The translations under genes and the position numbers were made by a program. The notes beneath the pieces were generated by a model. That model worked only from the letters and a program-made list of their open reading frames with translations, was not told the origin of the DNA and made no database searches. A DNA stretch of 64,000 nt from Planctomycetota bacterium (GTDB taxonomy: Bacteria; Planctomycetota; UBA1135): the NCBI GenBank assembly GCA_002705055.1, contig PAHY01000006.1:1-64000 (forward strand). Direction: 5' to 3'. This document shows, one piece after another, positions 43,208 through 51,337 of this stretch (position 1 is its first letter; every line of letters begins with the position of its first letter).

Positions 43208-44196
43208 TGTTGCGATCGATCTTCATGATGACGCTTGTCGCCGGGTGGCTTGGCCACCCGGCGGCAGCCGCTGCCCCGCAGAATCAGGAGCCGCGTAAGC
43301 AAGCGCTCGAGGTGGTCGCGACGATCCCGGATCTCGCGGATATCTGCGTCGCGATCGGGGGGGATGCCGTCCGGGTGAAGACGCTGGTCCCGGCCGGAAA
43401 CGACCCGCACGCGGTCCTTCCCAAGGCATCGCTGCTGCTGCAGCTTCAGCGCTCGGACATCCTCCTGCTGATGGGGCTCGATTACGAGCATGCCTTCCTG
43501 CCGCCGCTGCTGGAGAAGGTGCGCAATCCGCGCGTCCTTCCCGACGGCGAAGGCTACGTCAACGTCAGCGCCCGCATTCGCGCGCTCGAGGTTCCCGCGA
43601 ACCTCGACCGAGGTGCGGGGGCGGATCTGCACCCGCGCGGGAATCCGCACTTCAACCTCGACCCAGAGCGTGTGCGCGTGGCCGCTCTGGCGGTCCGCGA
43701 TGCGCTGATCGCTGCCGATCCGGGCCGGCGGGAGCAGTTCTCTTCGGCCTGGCAGGAATGGGATCGCAAGCTCGCCAAGCGGCTCGATCTCTGGGAAGCC
43801 TACCTGAAGCCGCTGCAGGGCAAGCCGCTGGTGAGCTACCACCGCAGCTGGTCCTACTTCGCGGACCGCTTTGAGCTGGAGCTTCTCGGCGAGGTCGAGC
43901 CCAAACCGGGGCTGCGTCCCTCGCCGCGCCATCTGGCCGAGCTGGCGACCTCGATGCGTGATCAGCAGGCGCGCGTCCTGCTGATGGAGCCTTGGTATCC
44001 GCGTTCCGATGTCGAGAAGCTGCTTCAGATCACGGGGGCGGAGCTGGTGGTCTGCGCGACCACCTGCGGCGCGACTCGGGACACCATGCACTACATCGAC
44101 TGGATGGATCACCTGGTCGAGCATGTGGGGCGGGCCTATGGTCGGCCGACGCTGGCCGCGTTCGAAGCGGAGCGCGCCGGCACGCCGGACGAATGA
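43207..44196 (+). CDS. Zinc/manganese-type ABC transporter binding protein (ZnuA-like)
   Basis: The 329-residue periplasmic protein has a signal peptide (to about residue 23, AAAA/P) and belongs to the cluster A-I metal-binding proteins. Likely ligands are H68 in NDPHAV, H148 in GNPHFNLDP, H212 in SYHRSW and an acidic residue, perhaps E281 in MEPWYPR. Three His plus one acidic ligand can suit zinc or manganese. The His-rich loop found in many ZnuA proteins is absent; that role may fall to the separate His-rich protein. Its start overlaps the porin stop by one base (TAATG) and its end overlaps the ATPase by ATGA. Confidence 0.85.
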   Translation: MLRSIFMMTLVAGWLGHPAAAAAPQNQEPRKQALEVVATIPDLADICVAIGGDAVRVKTLVPAGNDPHAVLPKASLLLQLQRSDILLLMGLDYEHAFLPPLLEKVRNPRVLPDGEGYVNVSARIRALEVPANLDRGAGADLHPRGNPHFNLDPERVRVAALAVRDALIAADPGRREQFSSAWQEWDRKLAKRLDLWEAYLKPLQGKPLVSYHRSWSYFADRFELELLGEVEPKPGLRPSPRHLAELATSMRDQQARVLLMEPWYPRSDVEKLLQITGAELVVCATTCGATRDTMHYIDWMDHLVEHVGRAYGRPTLAAFEAERAGTPDE

Positions 44197-44843
44197 GCGA
44201 AGCTGCAATCACGCTGCAGAGCGCTGCACTGGGTTACCCCGGGCTCCGCGTGCTCGACGAGGTCGATCTCGTCGTGCGCGCGGGGCAAGTGCTCGCGATC
44301 GTGGGCGACAACGGCAGCGGCAAGTCGACGCTGCTGCGCACGCTTGCCGGCATCCTGCCGCCGCGCGCGGGGCGCCGCGTGGTGCAGGCCGGGTTGCGGA
44401 TCGGCTACGTGCCGCAGCAGGCGCAGCTTGACGCGGTGTTCCCGTACACCGTCGAAGAGGTGATCGCGCAGGGGCTCGCGCGCGCCCCCGGCCTCCCGCG
44501 CACGCAGCGGGGTGCGCACCCGGCCGTTCAGGCCGCGCTCGAGCGGGCGGGGCTGGCCGACCGTGGCACCCGTCGCTTCGGTGATCTTTCGGGAGGGCAG
44601 AAGCAGCGCGCGCTGCTGGCCCGGGCCACGGTGCAGTCGGTGGATCTCCTGCTGCTCGACGAGCCCACGGCAGGCGTGGATCATCAGGCCGAAGAGCGCA
44701 TGCACAGCACGCTGGCGGAACTCGCCGCGGCCGGGACGGGCGTGGTCCTGGTCACGCACCATCCCGAAGCTTGGGAGGAACTGGCCGACGCCTGGTGCGA
44801 TGTGATCGACGGCCGCGTGCAGATGCGGGAGAGCTCGGCGTGA
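44193..44843 (+). CDS. Metal ABC transporter ATP-binding protein (ZnuC-like)
   Basis: The 216-residue ATPase drives the metal importer. Walker A GDNGSGKS is at residues 38-45, the Q-loop in GYVPQQAQLD, the signature LSGGQKQR and Walker B LLLLDEPTAGVDH follow, with the H-loop in LVTHHPEAW. The family normally has VPQ...D-x2-FP, which is present here. ATGA and GTGA overlaps on both sides show tight co-translation with the binding protein and permease. It is a little shorter than E. coli ZnuC and lacks its C-terminal extension. Confidence 0.9.
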   Translation: MSEAAITLQSAALGYPGLRVLDEVDLVVRAGQVLAIVGDNGSGKSTLLRTLAGILPPRAGRRVVQAGLRIGYVPQQAQLDAVFPYTVEEVIAQGLARAPGLPRTQRGAHPAVQAALERAGLADRGTRRFGDLSGGQKQRALLARATVQSVDLLLLDEPTAGVDHQAEERMHSTLAELAAAGTGVVLVTHHPEAWEELADAWCDVIDGRVQMRESSA

Positions 44844-45721
44844 TCGAAACACTGCAGACGATTTGGGCCTTCATGAAGGAAGGCGTGATCATCTCGGTGA
44901 TCGTCGCGCTGGTTCTGCCCTGGGTCGGGGCCATCCTGCTGGTGCGGCGCACCTCCTTCCTGGGGGTCGCGGTTCCGCAGTTCTCCGCGGCAGGCATCGC
45001 GCTGGGGCTCGCGGCGCTGCCCTGGTTCCCGGCGCTCCAGCAGGAGTATCTCGATCACGGCCACCCGCCGCTTGAGTATTTGTTCCTGTTCGCCGCCGGC
45101 GCTGCCGCCCTGGCGCTGTTCGCCTTCGGCGCGATGTCCAGTCGTCGCGGCGGGCACCTGGCCGAAGGACAGGTCGCTGCGGGCTTCGCCCTCGCCACCG
45201 CGATCGCGATGATCGCGCTCGAGTTTGCGCCGAGCGGGGCCAACCTCGTGGAGACCCTGCAGCGTGGCTCGGTGGTGGTGGCCGATGTCCACTCGCTGGG
45301 CGTGGTCGCGGTCGTGGATGGCCTGGCGCTGATCGCGCTGTTCCTGCTGACTCCTGCGATCCTTCTGATCAGCTTTGACCGGGAAATGGCGGTCGTCCTG
45401 GGGCATCGCCCGATGCGGTACGAGCTGGCCTGGAACACGATCGTGGGCGCCTCGGTGGGCGTCGGCGTGATGACCATCGGCCCGGTGCTCGTGTTCGGCC
45501 TGCTGTTCCTGCCGCCGCTGGTCGCGCGCCAGCTTGCCAGCAGCATGCGTCAGTTCCTCGCTCTCGCCGTCCTGCTCGCGCTGCTTCCCATCCTGCTCGC
45601 CTGGCCGGCCTCCTTCGAACTGGACCTGCCTTACGGCCCGACCGCCACGCTGGCGCTCGCCGTCCTGGTGATTCCGTGGGGCATCATGCGGATCCTTCGG
45701 GCGCGCCGCGCGCAGGGCTAG
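44840..45721 (+). CDS. Metal ABC transporter permease (ZnuB-like)
   Basis: The 293-residue permease has seven to eight hydrophobic segments and the ABC-3 family features: RRTSFLGVAVPQFSAAGIALG near residue 35, then LQRGSVVVADVHSLGVVAVV and an EAA-like region around ELAWNTIVGASVGVGV with GPVLVFGLLFLPPLVA. It starts at GTG with GTGA overlap from the ATPase. Its stop codon TAG is part of the TAGAAT -10 box of the next gene. It forms the channel of the zinc/manganese-type importer encoded here. Confidence 0.88.
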   Translation: MIETLQTIWAFMKEGVIISVIVALVLPWVGAILLVRRTSFLGVAVPQFSAAGIALGLAALPWFPALQQEYLDHGHPPLEYLFLFAAGAAALALFAFGAMSSRRGGHLAEGQVAAGFALATAIAMIALEFAPSGANLVETLQRGSVVVADVHSLGVVAVVDGLALIALFLLTPAILLISFDREMAVVLGHRPMRYELAWNTIVGASVGVGVMTIGPVLVFGLLFLPPLVARQLASSMRQFLALAVLLALLPILLAWPASFELDLPYGPTATLALAVLVIPWGIMRILRARRAQG

Positions 45722-45724
45722 AAT
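45719..45724 (+). promoter_or_regulatory. -10 box of the ArsC-like gene, built on the permease stop codon
   Basis: TAGAAT starts with the TAG stop of the permease gene and ends six bases before ATG 45731, predicting a leaderless message that begins inside the operon. Confidence 0.5.
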
Positions 45725-45730
45725 CGGGGC

Positions 45731-46096
45731 ATGACCAGCGAACTCGACTGGTATCTGCACCGCAAGAACTGCGCCTCCTGCGCCAAGTCCCAGGCCTGGA
45801 TCCTCGAGCAGGGCCTGGAAGCCATTGAACAGATCGATGCGCGCAAGGAACGATTCGACGAGCAGCAGGCGCTGCAGCTCGTCGCGGGCTGCGCCCCGGT
45901 CTTTGTCGCGCGTGGCAAGTCCTGGCAGGCGTACGACCCGCAGGACCCCGCGCAGGCGGCCGAGATGCGCAAGAAGATGATGGGCCCGCATGGAACCCTG
46001 CGCGCGCCGGCCCTACGGTTTGGCAAGGTGTTCGCGATCGGCTTCCACGAAGAGATGCTGCAAGCCGCCCGCGCCGCGGCAGATCAGGCTGAATGA
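45731..46096 (+). CDS. ArsC/Spx-family thioredoxin-fold protein
   Basis: The 121-residue protein resembles the ArsC/YffB/Spx family: strand LDWYLHRKNC, redox pair C14-x-x-C17 (CASC), helix AKSQAWILEQGLE, then strand IEQIDARKERF, and a long helical segment, with LRAPALRFGKVFAIGF in place of the usual (M/I)xRP(I/V)...G. In arsenate reductases the N-terminal Cys is catalytic; Spx uses CxxC as a redox switch. The RP motif is changed to RAP, so reductase activity is uncertain. It overlaps the RDD gene by ATGA. Confidence 0.65.
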   Translation: MTSELDWYLHRKNCASCAKSQAWILEQGLEAIEQIDARKERFDEQQALQLVAGCAPVFVARGKSWQAYDPQDPAQAAEMRKKMMGPHGTLRAPALRFGKVFAIGFHEEMLQAARAAADQAE

Positions 46097-46833
46097 GTTC
46101 CAAGCTCTGGTACTACGCGACGGCGGAAGGCTCGCAGGGCCCGGTCGATGAGGAGGAGCTGTTCCGCCTCGTCGAACAGGATGTGATCCGGCCCGAAACG
46201 CTGGTCTGGACGGAAGGACTCGCCGCGTGGACGCCGGCCGGCCAGCTGGCGGTCATCGACCAGGCGCGGCATCACTTCGAGCCGCCGCCGCCTCCGCCCG
46301 ATCCGGTCCAGCGTCCGCGCTCGACGCTGCGCCCTTCGGCACCCGATCCGGTCCGCCGCTTCGCCGCCCGCAATCTGGACTTTCTGGTCTTTCAGATGCT
46401 GGTGCTGCCGCTGATCGGGCCGCTCGATACCTCGAATACCGGGCAGCTGGCCTGGGTGCTCGGCTCGCTCTACCTCAGCTGGGCGCTGATCGAGTCGATC
46501 CTGCTCTCCACGCTCGGCTATACCCCGGGCAAGTGGCTGCTGCGGATCGAGGTCACTGATCCCTACGGCCGTCGTCTAGATTTTGTCCGCGCGATGCGGC
46601 GCTCCTTTGACGTCGCGGTGCGCGGGGTGGGGCTGGGGCTGCCCTTCTTCCACATCTTCGCGCAGCTGTTCGGCCTCTATCAGCTGACCGGCAAGGGGAT
46701 CACTCCCTGGGATCGCGCGGCTTCCTGCGTGGTGACGCATCGCCCGCTCGAACTCAGCCGCTGGCTGATCTTCCTGATGCTGGTCCTGCTCATGTACCAG
46801 CAGTCGGGCGGCTGGCTGGAAGCGACCCCTTAA
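46093..46833 (+). CDS. GYF_2- and RDD-domain membrane protein
   Basis: The 246-residue protein combines an N-terminal GYF_2 domain (residues about 5-50, WYYATAEGSQGPVDEEELF ... TLVWTEGLAAW), a Pro-rich linker (EPPPPPPDP) and a C-terminal RDD domain with three to four membrane segments, recognised from RRFAARNLDFLVF, LGYTPGKWLLRIEVTD and RAMRRSFDVAVRG. GYF_2 domains bind partner peptides; RDD proteins are poorly understood and some transport Na+. It is co-translated with the ArsC-like gene. Its TAA stop shares TTAA with the stop of the convergent lipoprotein gene. Confidence 0.82.
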   Translation: MSSKLWYYATAEGSQGPVDEEELFRLVEQDVIRPETLVWTEGLAAWTPAGQLAVIDQARHHFEPPPPPPDPVQRPRSTLRPSAPDPVRRFAARNLDFLVFQMLVLPLIGPLDTSNTGQLAWVLGSLYLSWALIESILLSTLGYTPGKWLLRIEVTDPYGRRLDFVRAMRRSFDVAVRGVGLGLPFFHIFAQLFGLYQLTGKGITPWDRAASCVVTHRPLELSRWLIFLMLVLLMYQQSGGWLEATP

Positions 46834-48152
46834 GGCTCGGTCGGCACGCGTTCGGCGGCCCAGCGGCTGCGGCGCTCGCGTTCGCCTTCGGGCAAGGCGT
46901 CAAACAGCTCCGGCGGATACTCGGCTTCGAGTTCAGGCTCGAGCGCGAACCAGAGGGTGTACAAACTGTACTGCGCTTCGGCGGGGAAGCGCGCGAAGGC
47001 CTCTGCATCGGAGATCAACTGCTGGAGGCTGGGCAGATAATCCTGCCCCGCGCAGCGCAGCAGCGCGTCGGCCGCTGCTGCCGCGGTTTCGCGACTGCCG
47101 TGCTGCAGCCAGTAATGCAGGTCTTCGGTGGCGGCAGCGAAGCGCCCGGCGCCGAGCGCCTCGCAGGTGCGCGGGCGGAGCCCCGCCACGCCCAGCTTCG
47201 AGCGCAGCGCGGCCACGTAGTCGTAGGCGCGGGCCTCACACCACGGACGGATCGGCACGCCCATCCAGCTCAGCGTCTGCAGCGCGTGTTCGCGCACGTA
47301 GCGGTCCTCGTCGAAGGAAAGCTGCTCGAGGATCGGCACCACCGCGCCGCGCTGGCGGATCAGCACAAAGCGCGCGTCGTCCACGGGGCGCAGCGGCTGG
47401 CTGCGGAGGCGCTTGCACATCTGCACGATCTCGGCGTGGACCTCGGGCTCGAAGGCAGCGGGCTGCTCCTCATCCGGCGCGAGTCGCCGCTCGGCGGCCC
47501 AGAGCGCGCGCACCTTCGTCAGGTGCTCCCAGTCCGCGGCGAAGTCCGCGCCCGGTTCCCAGCCTTCGGTGGCTGGCAACTGGGGGATCACGGTCGCGGC
47601 GTAGCTGCGTGCGGCTTCCTCCGCGGCGTCGCTCGGCTCACGTTCGAGCACCGCGGCGATGGCGTCCAGCCCCGAGCCGTTGCCATGACGCAGCAGCGTG
47701 TCGGCCAGGCAGACCGCCGACCAGAGGTCTTTCTCGTACTTCAGGCGCAGGGTCAGGCGCGGCAACAGGCCGGGGCTGCCGGTATCGCGCAGCCAGGCAT
47801 AGGCGGCGCGCTTGTGGTCGAGCTCGACGCGCAGATCCTCGACGACGCCGAGCAGCGCCGCGGTGCGCTCTCGGGCATCCATGTCCTGCAGCTGTCCGGT
47901 CGCCGCGTGGGCCAAGCGGCCGCCGGCGCCGATCGCATCCAGCAGATCGCGCACCTCCTCGACGCGGTCCTGATCGAGGCTCGGAAGCGCCTGGTCGACT
48001 GTTTCCGCTTCCCACTCGGCCAGCACCGGCCGCGTGGTGAAGGCTTCGTACTGCGGCCCCGGCTCGACCTCGGGCGGGCGTTCGCAGGCGCCCAGCAGCA
48101 GCAGACCGCTCGCGAAACCGAGCAGCAGGCGAGCGGTGACGGCACGGATCAT
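46830..48152 (-). CDS. Lipoprotein with HEAT-like repeats
   Basis: The 440-residue protein has a lipobox ending at C23 (LGAC). The mature part is all-alpha with several HEAT/PBS-like helical pairs, for example YAWLRDTGSPGLLPRLTLRL, DRYVREHALQTLSWMGVPI and HGSRETAAAAADALLRCAG. It has no enzymatic motif. It is the last gene of the operon that includes the Fe(III)-type importer and the multihaem cytochrome; its start overlaps the cytochrome stop by ATGA, so it may act as an assembly or docking scaffold for the cytochrome (inference). Confidence 0.7.
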   Translation of the reverse strand: MIRAVTARLLLGFASGLLLLGACERPPEVEPGPQYEAFTTRPVLAEWEAETVDQALPSLDQDRVEEVRDLLDAIGAGGRLAHAATGQLQDMDARERTAALLGVVEDLRVELDHKRAAYAWLRDTGSPGLLPRLTLRLKYEKDLWSAVCLADTLLRHGNGSGLDAIAAVLEREPSDAAEEAARSYAATVIPQLPATEGWEPGADFAADWEHLTKVRALWAAERRLAPDEEQPAAFEPEVHAEIVQMCKRLRSQPLRPVDDARFVLIRQRGAVVPILEQLSFDEDRYVREHALQTLSWMGVPIRPWCEARAYDYVAALRSKLGVAGLRPRTCEALGAGRFAAATEDLHYWLQHGSRETAAAAADALLRCAGQDYLPSLQQLISDAEAFARFPAEAQYSLYTLWFALEPELEAEYPPELFDALPEGERERRSRWAAERVPTEP

Positions 48153-49117
48153 GGCTTCAGCTCCACGCGGCCGAGCTCTTCCGACTCATCGTCCGGCAGG
48201 TAGGGCTGCGTGCGATAGAGCAGGCGCGCTTCGCCCAGGGTGGCACCGTCCGGCATCGGCAGATTCTCGCGCCAGGTCTCGCCCGACGGCAACTGCGTGT
48301 TGACCAGATCGACCTCGTCCCGATAAGGGTCGCGGAAGCGGTGGACGTGTTGCCAATCTCCCCAATTGCCGTCTGCGTCCTGCCAGCGCACCTGTACATC
48401 GGCCGCGCGCGAGCGTTCGTCGGTGGGGAAGTTATGGCCAGCGCCATAGTTCTCGACCGAGAACCACGGGCCCTGGTCGTCGAAGCCGCCCTCGACGCGC
48501 ACGGCGCGCAGCAGCGCCTCGCGGTTGTGCGCCGCCGGGAAGCCGTGATGCCGGCCGCGCCGTCCGCCTTCGCGGAAGGTCTCGGTCATGTGGCAGTCCA
48601 GGCAGCTTTCCCCTTTCAGGTGCGCCGGCGCGGCGCGCCACTGATCGACGGTGCCGTGCTGATTGTGGCAGGAGGCGCAGTGCTGGACCGAGGACATCCT
48701 GGTCTCGTGGTAGGGCTGGCAGGGGGCGCTCGAGCTGGGCGTGCGATTGGCGCTTGCCATGCCACCCTGCGGGCCCTGGTGGCAGCTCAGACAATCTACG
48801 CCGGTGCCACGGTCGGCCGAACGGGCCAGCACGCGTTCGCCGGGCTCGAAGTCGAGCACGGGCCGGGGGGCGTGGCAGGCCAGGCACTCTTCGTTGCGGA
48901 AGTCATTGGAGAGCTTGCGGACCTCCGGGTTGTGGTAGGCGAAGGCGTGATGCGATTCCTCCCATTCCGCGAACACGGCCGAGTGGCACGCGGCGCAATC
49001 CTGGGAAGTCATCGGGCCGCGCACTTCCACCTGCACCGGCGGGGTCACCAGCTTGACGAGAACCCAGGCGCCGACTCCAGTTGCGGCGAGAGCGAGAATG
49101 GCAGGTGCGGCTTTCAC
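48149..49117 (-). CDS. Membrane-anchored multihaem cytochrome c (c554-like)
   Basis: The 322-residue protein begins with an uncleaved-looking anchor (ILALAATGVGAWVLVKLV) and has five CxxCH haem-binding sites at residues 41-45, 78-82, 109-113, 147-151 and 172-176. A sixth site reads CQPYH (133-137), with Tyr replacing the second Cys, and may hold haem by one thioether or be lost. Spacing resembles cytochrome c554/NrfB-type proteins. The C-terminal part is a beta-rich domain without haem motifs. The GTG start overlaps the ABC ATPase stop (GTGA), so electron transfer is linked by operon to metal import. Its electron partner is unknown. Confidence 0.85.
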   Translation of the reverse strand: MKAAPAILALAATGVGAWVLVKLVTPPVQVEVRGPMTSQDCAACHSAVFAEWEESHHAFAYHNPEVRKLSNDFRNEECLACHAPRPVLDFEPGERVLARSADRGTGVDCLSCHQGPQGGMASANRTPSSSAPCQPYHETRMSSVQHCASCHNQHGTVDQWRAAPAHLKGESCLDCHMTETFREGGRRGRHHGFPAAHNREALLRAVRVEGGFDDQGPWFSVENYGAGHNFPTDERSRAADVQVRWQDADGNWGDWQHVHRFRDPYRDEVDLVNTQLPSGETWRENLPMPDGATLGEARLLYRTQPYLPDDESEELGRVELKP

Positions 49118-49779
49118 GACGGAGAGTTTGCGGAGTCGAGAGAGAGTTGGCGCCCGCCGAGGCGGGTGGCTTCCTCGGGATCGTGGGTGACCAGCACGAC
49201 CGCGGCGTCGGTCGCCGCGAGGACCTGATCCAGCAGCGCGAAGCCCTCGGCGCGGCTGGTCGCATCCAGGCTGGCGAAGGGTTCGTCCAGCAGCAGCAGG
49301 CGCGGATGGGTGACCAGGGCGCGCGCCAGCGCAACTCGGCGCGCTTCGCCGCCGCTGAGACGGGCCGGCTTGCGGTCGGCGAGGGACGCGATGCCAAGAG
49401 CGCGCAGGCTCTCGTCCGCGCGACCGCTGGCTGCGCTGCCGCGCAGACCCTGCGCGCGCAGGGCGTCGAGCAGGTGCTGGCGGACCGTGCGGGTCGGCCA
49501 CAACCCCAGATCCTGGAAGACCAGCTGCAGCGATCGCTCCCAGGGTGCCAGCAACTGGCGGCCATCCTGCATGGCCAGCTTGCCGTGGAGATTCAGCGTC
49601 CCTGCTTGCGCGGGCTGCAGCCCGGCCAGCACCCGCAGCAGCGTGGTCTTGCCGCGTCCGGACCGGCCAGTGATCGCCAGACGCTCGCCTGGCGCGAGCT
49701 GCAGAGCGAAGTCCTCCAGCACGCTCTGGTCGCCAAAGCGACAGTGCAGTCCGGAAAGGTCGAGGGCGAGATCAGACAT
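49114..49779 (-). CDS. ABC transporter ATP-binding protein (Fe(III)-type)
   Basis: The 221-residue ATPase has Walker A GRSGRGKTT near residues 38-46, Q-loop in LVFQDLGLWP, signature LSGGEARRVALARAL, Walker B LLLLDEPFASLD and the switch His in VLVTHDPEEA. FQDxxLxP and the compact size suit the FbpC/ThiQ/PotA group; the C-terminal regulatory domain of FbpC is missing. It overlaps the permease gene by eight bases upstream and the cytochrome gene by GTGA downstream. It is assigned to iron from its neighbours. Confidence 0.87.
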   Translation of the reverse strand: MSDLALDLSGLHCRFGDQSVLEDFALQLAPGERLAITGRSGRGKTTLLRVLAGLQPAQAGTLNLHGKLAMQDGRQLLAPWERSLQLVFQDLGLWPTRTVRQHLLDALRAQGLRGSAASGRADESLRALGIASLADRKPARLSGGEARRVALARALVTHPRLLLLDEPFASLDATSRAEGFALLDQVLAATDAAVVLVTHDPEEATRLGGRQLSLDSANSPS

Positions 49780-51334
49780 CGCGGCGGCGCAGGGAAGTCC
49801 AGGCAGCGTAAAGCATGGCCGGAAGGAAGAGCAGAATGGCGATCAGCAGGCCGAAGGCGGCGACGAAACCATCGCGGGCGAAGTGCAGCGCGTTGAAGTA
49901 ACGCACCGCCGCGCTCTGATTGGCTCCCGGGAGCAGAATCGCGAGGTCCAGCTCGCGGACCGCGAAGACCACGACGAGACCTGCAGCGAGCAGCCAGGCC
50001 GAAAGCTGAGGGGTCACGAAGACCTGCAGCAGCCGGCGCGGGTAACTCAGCCCCAAGGTCAACGCGGCTTCATCGCGGCTGCGCGGGACACTCTGGAAGC
50101 GCTCGGCGAGCAGGAAGACCGCGATCGGCAGGAAGCGGCCGGCGTACACCAGCACCACCAGTCCGGTGCCCTGGTAAAACTCCGACCAGCCGGGGCGGTT
50201 GGCGAAGGCGATCGCGCCCATGCCGTAGCCCACGCCCGGCACGAGCAGCGGCAGCGCCGTAAGCGTCATCAGCAGACGCGCCGTGCGGCCGCGGCGGCTG
50301 GCCAGGAGGTGGGCCAGGAAGGGGGCGAGCAGCAGCGCGACGAGGCCTGCCAGGGAGGCATTGCTGAAGGACCGACCGACGTCCTCGCGGCCGCGGTCGA
50401 AGGCAGCCTGCACCGACTCCGAAGCGCGTGAACCCCAGGTGCCGGGGGCCTCCGGCCCTGCCACGCCGAGCTCGAAGACGATCCGTCCGAGCGGCAGCAG
50501 CAGCGTCAGCCCGAGCAGGCTCCAGGCCAGCAGGCTCCAGGCCGGCGTGGCCCGGCCCCAGTCCAGCGCGTCCGCCTGGCGTCCGCTGCCGGGCGTTTCC
50601 TGCGACCAGCGATCGCGGGCCCAGAGGCCGAGATAGAGCACCAGCGCGCAGAGCAGGATGAGCGGGGCGGCCGCGCGCGCGCCGGCCCAGTAATCGTCGT
50701 CGCGGAAGTGATTGAAGACGTGCCCGGGATAGACCCCGAAGGTGTCACCGAGCGCGGCCATGTAATCCGGCACCGCGAAGTCGGTGATCGAAAACAGGAA
50801 AGCCAGGCTGCCGCCCAACGCCACGGCCGGTCGGGCCGTCGTCAGCATCTCGCGCAGGGCGAGGCGGCGGCCGCCGCACAGCAGCGCGCTCTCATGGGCC
50901 GCCCCCGGCTGCACCGCCAGGGCGCGGCTGGCGAGCAGCGCCGGCAGCGGGGCGTAGCACATGCCCAGCGTGAAGACGCTTGCCCACAGGCCGTCCCAGC
51001 CCGTCAGTCCGTTCCAGCCCTGGGCCATCAGCAGCGGCGGCAGCAGCAGGGTCAGCGGCGTGAGCAGGGCCAGCAGCTCCGCGCCCCAGACCCGCGTGCG
51101 ATGGGCGAGGATCGCCAGCGGCAGACCGACCAGCACGGCCAGCCCAGCCGACAGCGCCGCCATCCAGACGCTCCGCCAGAACACCAGCGCGACCCTTGCT
51201 TCACCCAGCTGGGTGAAGGCATCGCCCCGGAAGATCGCCGCGAGCAGAGGGCCGAGCGGCCCGATGACCAGCCCCAAAGCCAGCAGGGCGGCGAAGCCCT
51301 GCCAGACTCGAGCCTGGCGCAGGAGACTGGGCAC
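49772..51334 (-). CDS. FbpB-like two-domain ABC permease
   Basis: The 520-residue membrane protein has about twelve hydrophobic segments in two homologous halves, each with an EAA-like loop (ESALLCGGRRLALREM and DEAALTLGLSYPRRLLQVFV). This fused permease layout is typical of Fe(III) importers (FbpB/SfuB) and thiamin importers (ThiP). The first half has the FSITDFAVPDY segment common in iron-type permeases. It is three bases downstream of the binding-protein gene. Confidence 0.87.
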   Translation of the reverse strand: MPSLLRQARVWQGFAALLALGLVIGPLGPLLAAIFRGDAFTQLGEARVALVFWRSVWMAALSAGLAVLVGLPLAILAHRTRVWGAELLALLTPLTLLLPPLLMAQGWNGLTGWDGLWASVFTLGMCYAPLPALLASRALAVQPGAAHESALLCGGRRLALREMLTTARPAVALGGSLAFLFSITDFAVPDYMAALGDTFGVYPGHVFNHFRDDDYWAGARAAAPLILLCALVLYLGLWARDRWSQETPGSGRQADALDWGRATPAWSLLAWSLLGLTLLLPLGRIVFELGVAGPEAPGTWGSRASESVQAAFDRGREDVGRSFSNASLAGLVALLLAPFLAHLLASRRGRTARLLMTLTALPLLVPGVGYGMGAIAFANRPGWSEFYQGTGLVVLVYAGRFLPIAVFLLAERFQSVPRSRDEAALTLGLSYPRRLLQVFVTPQLSAWLLAAGLVVVFAVRELDLAILLPGANQSAAVRYFNALHFARDGFVAAFGLLIAILLFLPAMLYAAWTSLRRRDV

Positions 51335-51337
51335 GAT

